Notes: generated from the letters alone by a model not told the origin. A DNA stretch of 64,000 bases from Halichondria panicea (GCF_963675165.1 NC_087377.1:6651122-6715121), one strand, 5' to 3'. Counted from the first letter of the stretch, positions 1 through 10,979 are shown. Numbers and translations: made by a program.

Positions 1-309
1 TGTGGTTCCCCTGGCCAATCCTAGCAATTTTTCACATTGCAAATGTTTTTCTAGTCGGATGTATATAGATTAATTATGATGTTGTACATCGCAAAACAGC
101 AATGTATCTGTGAAGCCATTTAGCTGGAACATTGTAAACTCTACAATTAACCTCTTAGCTCTCTACATAACAGTTAGACACGGTGTCTATGGGATTTAGG
201 CTTGACTATACAATACAACAAGTGTATTTTGCTTGACAATGGGATACCAAGTAAGTTGTAGGACTGAGTTGTCTCTAAAATAACACTAAAATAATGCTAA
301 GTCGCCAAC

Positions 310-452
310 CAGAGGAGGTACGACAGGGGCGGAGCAGCTCAAGCAATTAGCCTTTGATTGAGCAATAATTATCCGCCCAAGTCGTATGTTTTTGCTGAGA
401 GTAATCAGAGGCTAATTACTTTAGCTGCACCTCGCCTGTCGTACCTACTCTG
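310..452. mobile_element. 143-bp MITE with CAGAG termini (copy A)
   Basis: Inverted ends CAGAGGAGGTACGACAGG and CCTGTCGTACCTACTCTG are flanked by the direct repeat GTCGCCAAC (301-309 and 453-461). The CAGAG end resembles the hAT-type terminal consensus, although hAT target duplications are usually 8 bp. It has no coding capacity. It is present at the same place in copy B, so it predates the duplication. Confidence 0.75.
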
Positions 453-460
453 GTCGCCAA

Positions 461-1334
461 CTAGGCCTGCATGCATGGTAGAGATTGTAAATGGGAATGG
501 TTTCAGATTAAACTAATTCCAATGATTTCTCTTGCCGAAATCACAAAAATAGCTCCGTGTTATCTTGAAGCTAGCTAACTATTATAGGTAGCTAGGTATT
601 AGATCTAGGTGGTAGCTATGAATTGCAAGTTGTGTCAAACAAAGTTGTGTAAGAAGGCCTCCTCCAATAAGCATCTTTACCAGGCCTAGTTGGCGATGTA
701 TAGCTAGCGAGACAACAAGGCTAGTTGTAGGTATACTAAGTCCCATAGTATACCTCCTTTGAGCCCATATACATGTATTCCCATGTAGATTCCCATCTAA
801 ATGCACGATAATGAAACCCCTAGCTAACAGCATCATTTTTATTCTTTAATGACATTACTATACCATACAGTGGGAAATTTTCGTGAGGTGCAATTTTTCG
901 AGGGCAGACATGCAGAAGACATGAAAATTCAAACTGAGATAAATTCCCATGGCACCGGTATTTCACATGCAAAGCTATTGGTGGGTGTGGTTTCCAGGTA
1001 TTGAACGCGAATAGTTATTAGAACCCACGAACATTTCTGCTGAGGGCTCTGGAACCAAATAGCGAAAATTTGCACCGGTGAAAAAGTGCCACTATACAAT
1101 GATTACTATATAATTATAATTATGTAATGTTAGGTAACTTACTTGTATGCTTGATACAAGCCTTGTGAAATGCTACCATAATTTCCACTAGTCGACCATA
1201 AGTGGCTGTCGAATTCGATGGATTGTCCAAATCAATTCTTCAATTTCATTAGAGCAGTGTGAAATTTGGCTTGGGTACTGTTGAAGAGTCTCGGATCGTT
1301 ATCGATTTCGTCTAACCTATAGCATGACTTAGGC
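461..1334. other. Gene-free stretch, copy A left flank
   Basis: I see no supportable gene. The segment is part of the duplication but diverged from 37,278-38,129 by many substitutions and small indels. Divergence drops abruptly near 1,290-1,300. Confidence 0.6.
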
Positions 1335-1919
1335 CTAGCCTGTACTTGTATTCGTTGTATCCAGCAATCTCGGGGTAGACAACTGGAGAAGAGCTTCTTC
1401 CGAGCACTCTTGACTCAACTGAGCTGCAGTTGCTGTATTCTGACGAACTGTAAACATAGAAATTCCTTGTTAAAGAAATAAATCACATTATTTCGTACTG
1501 TCATGTGTAGTATAGCTATATACTGTTAAATGTACACCAAACAATATAATGATCGACACCTGACTCAGTGGTTGTGTGGAGGACTTCATGAGCCAGTTCA
1601 GTCGCTGCATTATCTGTGAGAATGATGACATAACAGCATATACATGAGACCCATGCACTTACACAATTGCAGAATCAATGTAGGCTAGCTATGTAAGTTC
1701 TTAATAAGCCAGAACTGATCGAAAAAAGTTTATGGGGGAACTCCATGAAAATACGGCCCACATCATAGGAAAAGTAGCTAGATAACTCACTTATCTCATC
1801 TCTATAGAGAGCTCTGTAGACAATGAGGACCACTTTCCTAGCAGCGGCATTCTTCATCTCACACTGGTAGTGACCAAAGTCCTCCTCACTCACACTCTGG
1901 ACGCTCAGAGTGTTGGATA
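1335..1919 (-). CDS. 3' end of an Ig-domain gene, three exons (copy A, partial)
   Basis: Three minus-strand exons join with matching phase 1 splice sites. Exon 1919-1791 (129 nt) has acceptor CCAG and donor GTGAGT. Exon 1613-1560 (54 nt) follows acceptor CTCACAG and ends at GTGTCG. Exon 1447-1335 follows acceptor TTTACAG and ends in TAG. The first encodes the second half of an I-set-like Ig domain, with the F-strand signature EEDFGHYQCEMKNAA followed by a G strand. The rest encodes a ~55-residue Thr/Ser/Gln-rich tail without an obvious membrane segment. Phase 1-1 exons are typical of extracellular modules. The first half of the Ig domain and the start were not found upstream (above 1,919), so the gene may be partial or broken. 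The Ig call is fairly secure; the tail exons are inference from splice phase. Confidence 0.5.
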
Positions 1920-3036
1920 CTGGATTTCACTTTGCTCCAATCATCGAGGAAAACTGCTCCACAGAATTTCTATAAACTTGAGCACATACATGCTTGCTTT
2001 TTGACCGACACAATCTATAGATGAAAAGACAATCTAGATGAATTAGATCAATTGTGACATACGCATAATTATTTCTGGGCCTAACGCTATACATATACAT
2101 TTGTTGTCTTTTGACCTCTGAGATCAAAGGAATAGAAGTGCCAGTATAATTATGGCGTTTTGCACTGGGGATATTCATGCACTCCTGGCGGCACTCATAG
2201 CCATGTAATAACTATTGTAAAAACTGAGACCCTACACACCTTAAGTGTGGTTGGGAAAGGTGAGTGGAAACTGTCATTCTCGTGATGTGCTCTGACACTA
2301 TAAGGAATATCAATTGAAACTCTCAGGATACTCTAGGGCCCATGTGCCAATAAGGACCATCTCCTAGAACTACTGTAAAAAAAATTGTGGAAAGCACAAA
2401 AATGTGCAGGTGTTAAAGTTGTAAATGTGGTTTGTCAAGTGCAAGCACGCAATACGGTGCACAAAGCACACAATACATACAGTGTTCAGTTGTAAATGGG
2501 TTTGGATAACAGCTTCTAATCCAATAGGTGTTCGCTACCTGTAACATGGATATCTACGGATTTGTTACCCTCGTGCTGTTGTGTGTATTCCCTCGGGTTA
2601 CAAATCCAATACACCCTTGATATCCATGGTACAACTACCGTATAGCGGATATATTTCGAGGGTATAAATGTTTGTGGTTTTCGCTGATCAAGGTTCTACC
2701 GCGAACAATTATACCCACAAATTTAATATCACATGCATGCATGCTGCATAAAAGCTGCTATTCCGTGAAAACATTTCTAACAGTCAATTCCGCAAAAGTT
2801 TATACCCTCGAAATAGAAATATACCTGTATATTTATTACTTGTTTAGTATAGTTAGAAAAGGTAAGTGGAAACTGTCATTCTCGTGTTATTGTGATTTGT
2901 ACTGTTTACTTTTGCTACCATTTAGATTAGCATGCATGGCTATACATCAGACAAACATACAAAAAACAGGCACACTATTATAACAGTTGACAAACTATCA
3001 GTTGGCAGCTACATAAACTAACCAGTACAACAAAGT
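1920..3036. other. Intergenic, copy A: repeats only
   Basis: No gene is supported. A block with the core GGAAACTGTCATTCTCGTG occurs twice (~2,266 and ~2,868). The piece ~2,100-2,180 recurs around 57,790-57,860. The inverted-repeat element at 2,637-2,826 occupies the right part. Upstream exons of the Ig gene would be expected here but none is convincing. Confidence 0.5.
2637..2826. mobile_element. Inverted-repeat element, TATAAATG-ended family (copy A)
   Basis: The left arm contains TTTCGAGGGTATAAATGTTT and the right arm TTTATACCCTCGAAATA, preceded by an ACCGTATAGCGGATAT end. Related copies lie near 24,333-24,490, 26,970-27,095, 58,770-58,945, 60,369-60,545 and 61,641-61,810. It is non-coding; short ORFs in it are fortuitous. 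Confidence 0.6.
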
Positions 3037-4335
3037 TTATTTTGTAGAAAGCAGTGACTCAGATATCGAAAAGAAGATTCCTGAAAGAAGTAATATGACG
3101 TAAAGTGGGTTGCCGAGAGAAATTGGTATGTTTATTCCGGGTATGCGAGGCAAGAAATCGAAGTCCTCTTCCCATTCCACTGCCAGTCGTCGAGCAAGCG
3201 TTGAACGATTTGGGTTATCCTGAAACTTCTTCAGTTGGTTTTCTCTCAACTTGTTAAAGAACTCTTGATGATAGGTGTTCATTTTCCTAGCACAAAGATA
3301 AGGAATAAGCAAGGTGATGAACTGGTTAAGGTTATAAAGTAGATAGAATATTTGTGGAATGTCTGCAATTGGTGTGTCGCCATCACTATCAGCTCTCCAA
3401 GGACGAAGAATATTGTACGTTTTCAGAGAAGTTGCTACAAGATAGATAATCCAAGGAACAATAAACCAAGTTTGAAATAGCTCTTGAATAGCCTCAACTT
3501 TCTTTCCAATCTCTGTGTAGTTTTTGTCATACAATTTCCAGTCCTTGCTTACTAAATTCCAATCAGCAAGAGCTTGCTCCTCGGTGAGCTCAGGGGGAGA
3601 GTCCTGAGTTTGTTCCACGGTGGGCTCGGTATGTTTAGAGGAAGAGTTCTGAGTTTGCTTTACAGTGCGCTCGCAGGGAGAGTCATCAAGAGGCCAGATT
3701 TTACTCAAATAAAGTGTAGCGTAAATCATCAATGCCCGGACGATGTAGGCTGATAAGTAACGGAGAAAGTTGAAAGCACAGTAAGTTATGTAAATTTCAT
3801 GGTAGTGCCGAGAGCACTCCAGTGACCGGCTTTCACTATATTTAATTTCTTGAAAGATTCCAAGTCCAGGAATAGCAAACCCGAGTAAAATGTATGGTGC
3901 CAGTATGAGTAATATCACTGGTAGGTAGTAAAATCTTTTGGAAGTTGCTCTAAAGAACACTCTTGAATCAGTATCTTTCTGCTCGAAAAAGAAATGGTAA
4001 AACTGCTTTCCTAGTAGAATGAATTCCAAAAGTCGTAACACGCTTAGAATTGCATAAACAACAGTAGTGAAGATAAAGTCATGGCGAATATCAGCTTCTG
4101 AATTTGTGCTGTTGCTGCTTTTATCGTTGAAATTGCACTTGTTCCATCCTGTAATTCCGTACCGGGTTATTAACAGTAACCCTCTCAAACTGAAGACTAC
4201 CCACACAGCTCCAAACACAAACCAAAAAATTGCTTTCTTGGTTATTAACAGTAACCAACTGAAGACTACCCACACAGCTCCAAACACAAACCAACAAATT
4301 GCTTTCTTGGCACATGTACTACACTTCTGTGCCAT
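3037..4335 (-). CDS. Eight-pass membrane protein, unrecognised family (copy A)
   Basis: Single-exon 432-residue ORF starting ATG at 4335. Likely membrane segments lie at residues ~12-30, 36-57, 87-109, 137-160, 183-208, 288-305, 328-349 and 411-428. A hydrophilic Ser/Thr/Glu-rich loop (~215-275) carries two similar ErTVKQTQ/EpTVEQTQ blocks. The first two membrane segments are a recent internal duplication: the KKAIxWFVFGAVWVVFS unit occurs twice. Shared motifs (TWFIVPWIIYLVATSLKT, FLPRIPGINI, PLYVILLLSGI) show it is a paralog of the divergently transcribed gene at 4622-6270. Copy B differs at one residue (Thr131 to Asn). I do not recognise the family; a channel, receptor or transporter role would be guesswork. 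Confidence 0.85.
   Translation of the reverse strand: MAQKCSTCAKKAICWFVFGAVWVVFSWLLLITKKAIFWFVFGAVWVVFSLRGLLLITRYGITGWNKCNFNDKSSNSTNSEADIRHDFIFTTVVYAILSVLRLLEFILLGKQFYHFFFEQKDTDSRVFFRATSKRFYYLPVILLILAPYILLGFAIPGLGIFQEIKYSESRSLECSRHYHEIYITYCAFNFLRYLSAYIVRALMIYATLYLSKIWPLDDSPCERTVKQTQNSSSKHTEPTVEQTQDSPPELTEEQALADWNLVSKDWKLYDKNYTEIGKKVEAIQELFQTWFIVPWIIYLVATSLKTYNILRPWRADSDGDTPIADIPQIFYLLYNLNQFITLLIPYLCARKMNTYHQEFFNKLRENQLKKFQDNPNRSTLARRLAVEWEEDFDFLPRIPGINIPISLGNPLYVILLLSGIFFSISESLLSTK
4166..4309 (-). repeat. Internal tandem repeat inside the membrane-protein gene (copy A)
   Basis: Two units (75 nt at 4166-4240, 69 nt at 4241-4309) are nearly identical. They encode the first and second membrane segments. 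The upstream genomic unit carries two extra codons (Arg-Gly). The near identity of both DNA strands implies a recent in-frame duplication that added one membrane span. Confidence 0.9.
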
Positions 4336-4621
4336 ATTCTAAGTTTAACACTGCTTAATTAAAATAACTATAGACTCTATAAAATTGTTATCCTATAATC
4401 GCATCTATCTAGAATTTTAATCTAAGGTTTGTCAGGGACTTTACCAGGGACTTCCCAAAAGGTTTGTCATGCAGGACTTCATCAGGGACTTTACTGGCCT
4501 TAATTACCAGGACTTGACTCCATTCAATGACCACATGCTGATTAAAGTTCTATGCTGTACATCTATGCCTATGGTCTAACTCTAACCCTATTCTTTATAG
4601 ATTGATCTATAGGCTTTTAAG
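4336..4621. promoter_or_regulatory. Divergent intergenic region, likely shared promoter (copy A)
   Basis: About 286 bp separate the start of the minus-strand membrane protein and the proposed first exon of its plus-strand paralog. It holds two related GGACTTTACYRGG-type blocks around 4,437-4,500. A bidirectional promoter is inferred from head-to-head arrangement only; no defined motif was recognised. Confidence 0.35.
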
Positions 4622-6270
4622 ATGGTACTTAGCGGTGATCAAGATAAAGCTCAGGTCAGTAGTACATATACATAGACTAAAGACATTTAATATAAGATGC
4701 ATGTATACGTATCTATAATTATAATATGTGACACAATGGATGTACTGTCACATGCATGCAGTGCTGGTAGAAGGGATCATGAGGCTTATACGGCACCAGA
4801 TGTGCAAACGCTCTAAAATTTATAACTTTTCCTTTGCTAATCCAAACCCCTCCCTTCACACATACATCTGGTGCCGTATATACCACTTGAACTGGTAGAA
4901 GTAGCATTCCTGAACAATTGCCAGAAAGTATACTTTATGGTCATAACATTTCTCCTCAATTATTAAAGTCCACTAATGGATCTACCAGGTTTCTAGTGAT
5001 CTATTAAGAGCTTATAGGCCTCGAATCCAGGCCGATTAAAATACATATTTTAATCGGTAAAGCCTATTGATTTCACAGCATACAATTATTTACTGACACG
5101 TTGTACTTTTACATGCAGGCCGGCAAGAAGTTGCTATTTATACTGCTAGCTGTAGTAGTTGAAGTGACATTGCTGATCAAATTCCCGCTCTTTGTTCTAC
5201 GACAGCTGTCAACAACAGTTTTCCTGAAACAAGCCTGTCCATCAGTTAATGCAAGCCAAGTTGGCCAAGAATACATATTCACAATGGTAGTTTATAGCGG
5301 CTTGTACATTGGTCGCTGGTTTGAAACATTTGTGCTTCACATTCATATCTACAAATTTATCTTTTGTCAAAGCAACATAACTTTTGGGTCATTCTTAAAA
5401 AACTGCAAAAACGGGAGCTGTAAAGCAAACATTACACTGTTTATAACAGCTTTTGTACTTTCCTTATCATCTATAGCTATACCGATTCTTGGGACTATCC
5501 TTGAAGTAAAAAATGGGGAAGATTCTTCTTCAAGTTGTAACAGCTATATTTACGAACATCATTTGATCTATTGGGGTCTGGACATAATACGTTACATACA
5601 TGATGTTGTTATTCGCTTATTGCTACTTGTATCAGTGGTTGGCATAAAAGTGATTTGGTCTGAAGGCAAGGAAAAGGCAGGCAAGAAACTAGAATCTGAA
5701 ACAAGAGAGCCCACCACTTATCTAGAATATTCGCTGCGAGATTGTGATGTCACCAACCAATATAATAAAACGAAATTGGAAGACTACGATCAAAAAGGGA
5801 GATGTGTAAAGCAAGTTGTTGACATTTTTGAAGTGTGGTTTATTATCCCTTGGATACTGTTTTACATTAGTGCATCGCTAGAAACAGATCAACTGCTGCT
5901 GTCGTGGAGGAATGGATCGAGTGGAAGTGATCGTCACTATGATTTCTCCGAGATTACGTTAATGGTGTACAATTTTAACCAAATAATCTTCCTTACATTG
6001 GCATACATCGGCTCACAGTTAATAAATTGTGAACACAAGGAATATCTTAAACATTCACGATATGAACGACGTAACAAGCCCCATACAGCAAGTATTCAGG
6101 CTCACGCTAGGCTTACAAAGTTAGAGAAAGATGACCACTACGATTTTGTGCCACGAATCTGGGGCTCTAGTATCAAGGTCCATTTAGACAGCCCAATATA
6201 TGTATTGTTGTTGCTCCTTGGTATTTTGTTCACATTAATGAATGGCTTGATCTCTGAAGAGAATAACTAA
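4622..6270 (+). CDS. Multi-pass membrane protein, paralog of 3037-4335 (copy A), two exons
   Basis: The long open frame runs 5113-6270 from an in-frame ATG, but the sequence around it reads as a splice acceptor (TTTTACATGCAG before 5119). An exon at 4622-4654 (ATG, eleven codons, then donor CAG/GTCAGT) joins in frame, giving 394 residues that begin MVLSGDQDKAQAGKKLLF. Membrane segments are predicted near the N-terminus (LLFILLAVVVEVTLL), then at YIFTMVVYSGLYIG, LFITAFVLSLSSIAIPIL, the DIIRYIHDVVIRLLLL region, VWFIIPWILFYISASL, IIFLTLAYIGSQL and the C-terminal IYVLLLLLGILFTLMN. The motifs WFIIPWI, DFVPRIWG and PIYVLLLLLGI are shared with the neighbour on the other strand. Family and function are unknown. 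The two-exon model is inference; the alternative start is ATG 5113. Confidence 0.8.
4787..4880. repeat. Hairpin in the first intron (copy A)
   Basis: A perfect 17-nt inverted repeat, TATACGGCACCAGATGT (4787-4803) and its complement (4864-4880), with a ~60-nt loop, lies inside the proposed intron. It is probably a tiny MITE remnant. It is identical in copy B (41,582-41,675). Confidence 0.7.
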
Positions 6271-6320
6271 TCCATTTGCTTTTGTTTAGCTGTTAAGATT
6301 TGCTATAGTATAAGTTTTTG

Positions 6321-6340
6321 CAGGAGCACATGTGCTCCTG
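6321..6340. repeat. Perfect 20-bp palindrome after the membrane-protein gene (copy A)
   Basis: CAGGAGCACATGTGCTCCTG lies ~50 bp after the stop codon and is followed by TTTTTG. It could form a hairpin in the 3' UTR. Function unknown. It is conserved in copy B, which is uninformative because the surrounding block is nearly identical. Confidence 0.7.
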
Positions 6341-9300
6341 GTTTTTGTCATTGAGTAGTATATGATTTATTTTTTGCAGGATCGATAATTCACAATTAAA
6401 TGAAGACAGACTCATAGAGTCTTAAAAGTTTTGATATTGTCAGCATAGTTGGCTATTGCTAGCGTTCTAGCCTGAAAGTGTTCACTATTACATTCAGCAT
6501 TAGCTCTATACTGATGCAACATTTGCTTGTAAATGTAGTTTGACCTGTCGAGCGTGTCTGCTAAAACCCTCACGAATCAATTTTTCATGCAGACATGATT
6601 TAATTCCACTACAAGCAAATGTTCCAAATTGAGAAGTAATGCCTGTTGTTGAACTTCCATCGAGCTCATTTTATCAACCTCGAACTTTTATGGCTATGTC
6701 AGAATTCTGATGTGACCAATTAAATCAAGAATTTACAGAGAGCGACAAAAAGTGGCAATTGGTAGTGCTAGTCAGCCTATAACTATGGCTACTGTTAGAC
6801 TGCAGTACGCCTGTGCAACACTTTTTTTGTTCCTTCCAGAAGCCAAATAAAATTCATAGCTGCATAAACGCTTCTTGCAAACGTTTGCGATTGACCTATG
6901 CATGCGTTGCACAATAATTGGGGTATGACACTGATGTAATGACAATTAACATTCCATTGTCCATTGTGCAAAGACCTTCAGACTAAAGTGCTTGCCCCTA
7001 GAGGGCGGCTGATTCATATGAGATTTAGAGATACTCATGCCAGTTATATTAAATCTCACCAGTTTTAGAAGTGTATCCATGCAGGGTTAAGGTGTTAAGG
7101 GTAGTGTATCTCGTAGTGTCTCAGCACAGAGGGGGAGGAGGGAGGACACTTGGTAACCACACCCACTCACACCACTCAGCTCAGGAAAAGGGCACTGCAT
7201 AGAGGCAAGGTTATCATACTTGACAAATTGATGCTGTCACACAATTCATTTTACCTCACACGGCCAGGGCACATTCATAATTATTATAATCAAATTCTGC
7301 CTAACACTTGTAGCCACTAGGACTGCACACCTTATATAATTACCAAGAGTCCATGATAAAAGAGAGAGATAGAGTATATATCATATTCCTATATAGATTC
7401 ACTGTTTGTTACAACAATTAATTGATATCACATTCTTTATGATGATAAGACGACCATAGATACCATAATTATAGTATCTATGAGACGACCATGACTGATA
7501 GCCTCATTCGCAGCGTCTCCTTTTTCTGTTCTTTGACACACAGGTCAATAAGATAAAATACGGTAAGAATTGGACAGTTCTTTCTTTCTTTCTTTGTTCC
7601 TTCAATTCTTACCTGTGTGCCCAACTGAACAGAAAAAGGAGAGGTTCTGATATACAGTGTGTAACACTGTTTGCTTCACTTAAAACACATCACTTAATTA
7701 ATAAAGGATGCATCCTTGCAGTTTATACCCAATAATTATATAGAGATTATACAGTCAGCACATATCTATGGTATACGGGTCAGAGAGCCGGATTAGCAAG
7801 AGTTTCCTACTGTATTCAGGGCTTGTACATGAAACCGCGGTGTTTACTCCAGGAAACTAGAGCACTGAAGTGTTAACCCTCTGCTGTTGACATGAATAAA
7901 TAGATCTATAAAAAGCAGAGGAGTAATTAAGAAGCAACAACTACAATTCTACCGTTTTAATAGTGACCTATATATATATATTGCTATAGGCAACATGTAA
8001 GTTTAGTTTTTGCTCGTTTTTATACGACAACAAAGCTTTTAACAATCGAAATCTGCCACTTTTATAACTTGTTGTGTGGAGGCTACACTGTTAAAACAGG
8101 GGTGTATATGTACACCCCAAAATGGGTACCACATACGCTTTAAAAACTACCCCCTAGGGTGTAAACTACATACTCAATATTTACACCTTTAAGGTGTATA
8201 TATCTCTGTATAAGGTGTACTATAGGGTGTATAGTATGCATATAACCTGCATTCACATGATCACAGCTGTATCAAGTTAAAACACATCCACAAAACATCA
8301 TAGCAGCACTAAAATGAGATTATAATTATACATGTGCCAAAGGGTTCAATTTTGTTCGTTGAGTCCAAAGAATACACTTAGCTCGCACGTTGGCTCTTGT
8401 TCAACATCACATAGAAAATACAGTCTGCACTGGTATGGCAAACAACAAGGTAGGTGCTCCCATTCGTTTTTCATTCACAAAGATCGTCTGAATTCTGCAC
8501 AGAAAACAAAACACAAAGTCACAAGCATACAGTACATGGAGAATGTTAATTTTCACCGAACAAACTTTTGACGCATTCACATAATTATTATAAGAGCAAC
8601 ACATGCACAACCTTAAGGATCTACCTTATATACATTCGTACATGTACAAAATAGATAAGTCTTCAAAAACTCTTTAAATATTTGGATTGACGGGATACCT
8701 ATGTGCGCATACATAGAAAAGTACAGTCAGCTATTTTATAAAAGCCAAATTGAAGCACGTAATAGCATTGTGCTAACCTTGATATCATCTGAAGAACCCT
8801 CGCTATCAATTTTTTCCCTTGTCGCCATCTCTAACCTGAATATGCAATAATCCATGAGTCCCAGTTCTCCATTAATGATTGATTGGACACTCACATCTTT
8901 TTCAATACTGACGATTGTCTTGAACTCGGTTCAAAACTATTGAATATAGGCCTGCATAGAGGAATCAGATGTGTACAGATCAGATAAACTTGCTAACGAC
9001 AGGTAAGAATAGTCAAAGTCATAGATGGAAAATTAGTTTAGAACTTACCACTTCGTGAAGCTTCAAAGAAGGACAATTTATTCATAAGATCTGAGACCGC
9101 AACATAGATAGTTTGGTATAAGCTTCAATTTTGCTTACACCTCCTCTGCAATGCTCTAGTTTTTAGTACTGTTTCGGTTAGGGAGAGATTTGAAGAAGAT
9201 CTAACGGCTAAAGTCCAAAGTTACAACAGAGTAAGAATTGTTAAGAAAATTTTCTCCAGAAAATTAGTTCCATTGCAATTGATTGTTATTTTTTTACAAT

Positions 9301-9736
9301 CACCCCCATTTTAGTGTACATGTAAATGGATTTCTCACTATAAACATTAATTTTTGGGGAAGTATATTTGAATGAAAGCACCGCGGGTGCTGATGCCGCG
9401 GTGGAGGTGCCAAAGCTACATAACATAAAACTACTAATAGCTAGCTTTTATCATAGAACTGTTCTATCCATGCTTTTATACACACATTTATCATGATCAA
9501 CATTTTTGCATGCAATCACAGGGAAACTCAAATAGTGGGTAATGATCGACCATGATTGTTGTTAAAAACGATCGATGCCAAAAGTTCAAGTCTAAATTAA
9601 TGGCTGCAAGTCAGCAGAGCCTTGTAGCTCTTTTCTCACTCTTGAAGCTACCAATAGCTAGCGTTATAGTGCAGAGCTAACTACTCAGTACAGTAGTAAC
9701 ACTCGGTGAACAAGACTCTTCTGCAATGGCATTATT
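6341..9736. other. Long intergenic region, copy A
   Basis: No gene could be supported in 3.4 kb. It contains an inverted repeat (CTCCTTTTTCTGTTC at 7517-7531 and its complement at 7627-7641). It also has a cluster of GGTGTAYA-type repeats around 8,100-8,235. From ~9,370 it holds an interspersed repeat also seen at 21,712-22,135 and 28,056-28,400. Copy B (43,136-46,531) is almost identical. Confidence 0.6.
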
Positions 9737-10592
9737 ATGCCTCGAGGCGTAGCCGCACGAGGGATACGGTAAAGCTGACTGTGTGTGTGTCTGTCTGTGT
9801 GTGTGTGTGTGTATTCCAGCTATAACTGCTCAACGGTTACAATGCGACGAAAACTAACAGCTTCTATAGGCTTCTAGCCACGTTCTCTTGGATTTTGATT
9901 CGTGGATTAGCAAACTAAAGCTTCTTTCTCGAGTTATGGCTAGTTTGACTCACATTGAAGGCTGTTGCAGTCTCTTCAGAATCTTTCATAGCATCATCTG
10001 TCCGCACAAACTTTCTATTCAACATATGAGTTAGCCTTGCACTAAAGCGCTAGCTTTTTGTTAGCTACAATACTCAGAAAATATCTGTTAAAACAGCTAG
10101 CTAGCAGTACAGTAGCCATTTGTAAAATTGATCTCTTTGGACACACCCTTTAATTATTCCTGTGGATGTAATGCGCATGCGCGCTCATTCCCCATGTGTG
10201 AGAAAATAATATCCAAGATCCAGATCCAGATCCTCCTGGCAGAATCATCTTTGTCTTGAGGGCCTGGTAAGCCACAAAACACTACCATATAACAATATAG
10301 ATAACAATATGCATGTACACAGGTCTTTTCTTCTTAGATATTATATACACTGAACTACAGATCCTGGAAGAATCAATTTTCTTCTTTCTTGATGTCCTGG
10401 TAAGCCACATAATACAAAAAATAATAACTTACAATAGATGCATGTAAATAAGTCTTTTCTTCTCAGTGACTTTATATAGATAAGCTAACTTTAATATAAA
10501 ATTCATTATAGATAACACTCTAATACTTTTGAGCGAAAGCAAAAACATGGCGAGAGGCATTAGCACAGCGCCAGCTTGAACACTAGTTTATT
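9737..10592. mobile_element. 856-bp insertion present only in copy A
   Basis: Copy B reads straight through (GGCATTATTCTAAG at ~46,524). In copy A 856 bp are inserted between flanks that both end in TTATT (9732-9736 and 10588-10592), a likely 5-bp target duplication. The related repeat at ~28,290 also lacks it, so insertion is the derived state. The insert contains, in inverted orientation, a diverged member of the neighbouring repeat family, with the CTCGAG, AGAAGCCTATAGAA and (CA)n blocks. No ORF of note was seen. Confidence 0.8.
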
Positions 10593-10730
10593 CTAAGTAA
10601 GCAAAACTAAGCATAACTCGAGAACAAAGTTTTATTTTGCAAATCCACAAATAGCATGCCAAGAAAACATGACTAGAAGCCTATAGAAACTCTTACTTGC
10701 ACTTCATTGATCCTTGAGCAGCTGAAATAG

Positions 10731-10784
<54 letters not shown>

Positions 10785-10825
10785 ACCGTATACCTCGCTT
10801 GCGCATGCACACCGAGGCATAATAA
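10593..10825 (+). repeat. Interspersed repeat arm carrying a CA microsatellite (copy A)
   Basis: Blocks CATAACTCGAGAAC, CTAGAAGCCTATAGAAAC and GAGCAGCTGAAATAG precede a (CA)n tract at ~10,734-10,777. It ends with GCATGCRCACCGAGGCATAAT. Members also occur at 9,737-9,945 (inverted), 28,290-28,400, 31,650-31,800 and 31,990-32,120. The microsatellite sits at the same place in several members, so it belongs to the element. Confidence 0.7.
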
Positions 10826-10979
10826 TGTTAAACCTTATTCATTCACCTATATAATGGTATCAGCACAACAATTGATGTTCCTATCTTAAGGTACGTACAA
10901 CTACTCAAACATTTGTGGTATCAGTTTACTTGCTATAGACTGGATGCACTATACACAGATGTGCTTTTAGTAAAGTGTT

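Noticed and set aside
4067-4342. Plus-strand ORF of 91 codons opposite the membrane-protein gene
   Set aside because: Antisense shadow of the duplicated membrane-segment region; it has repeats only because the sense strand does.
8332-8571. 79-codon ORF and its antisense partner
   Set aside because: No recognisable domain, low complexity and no splice or start context; conserved in copy B only because the whole block is nearly identical.
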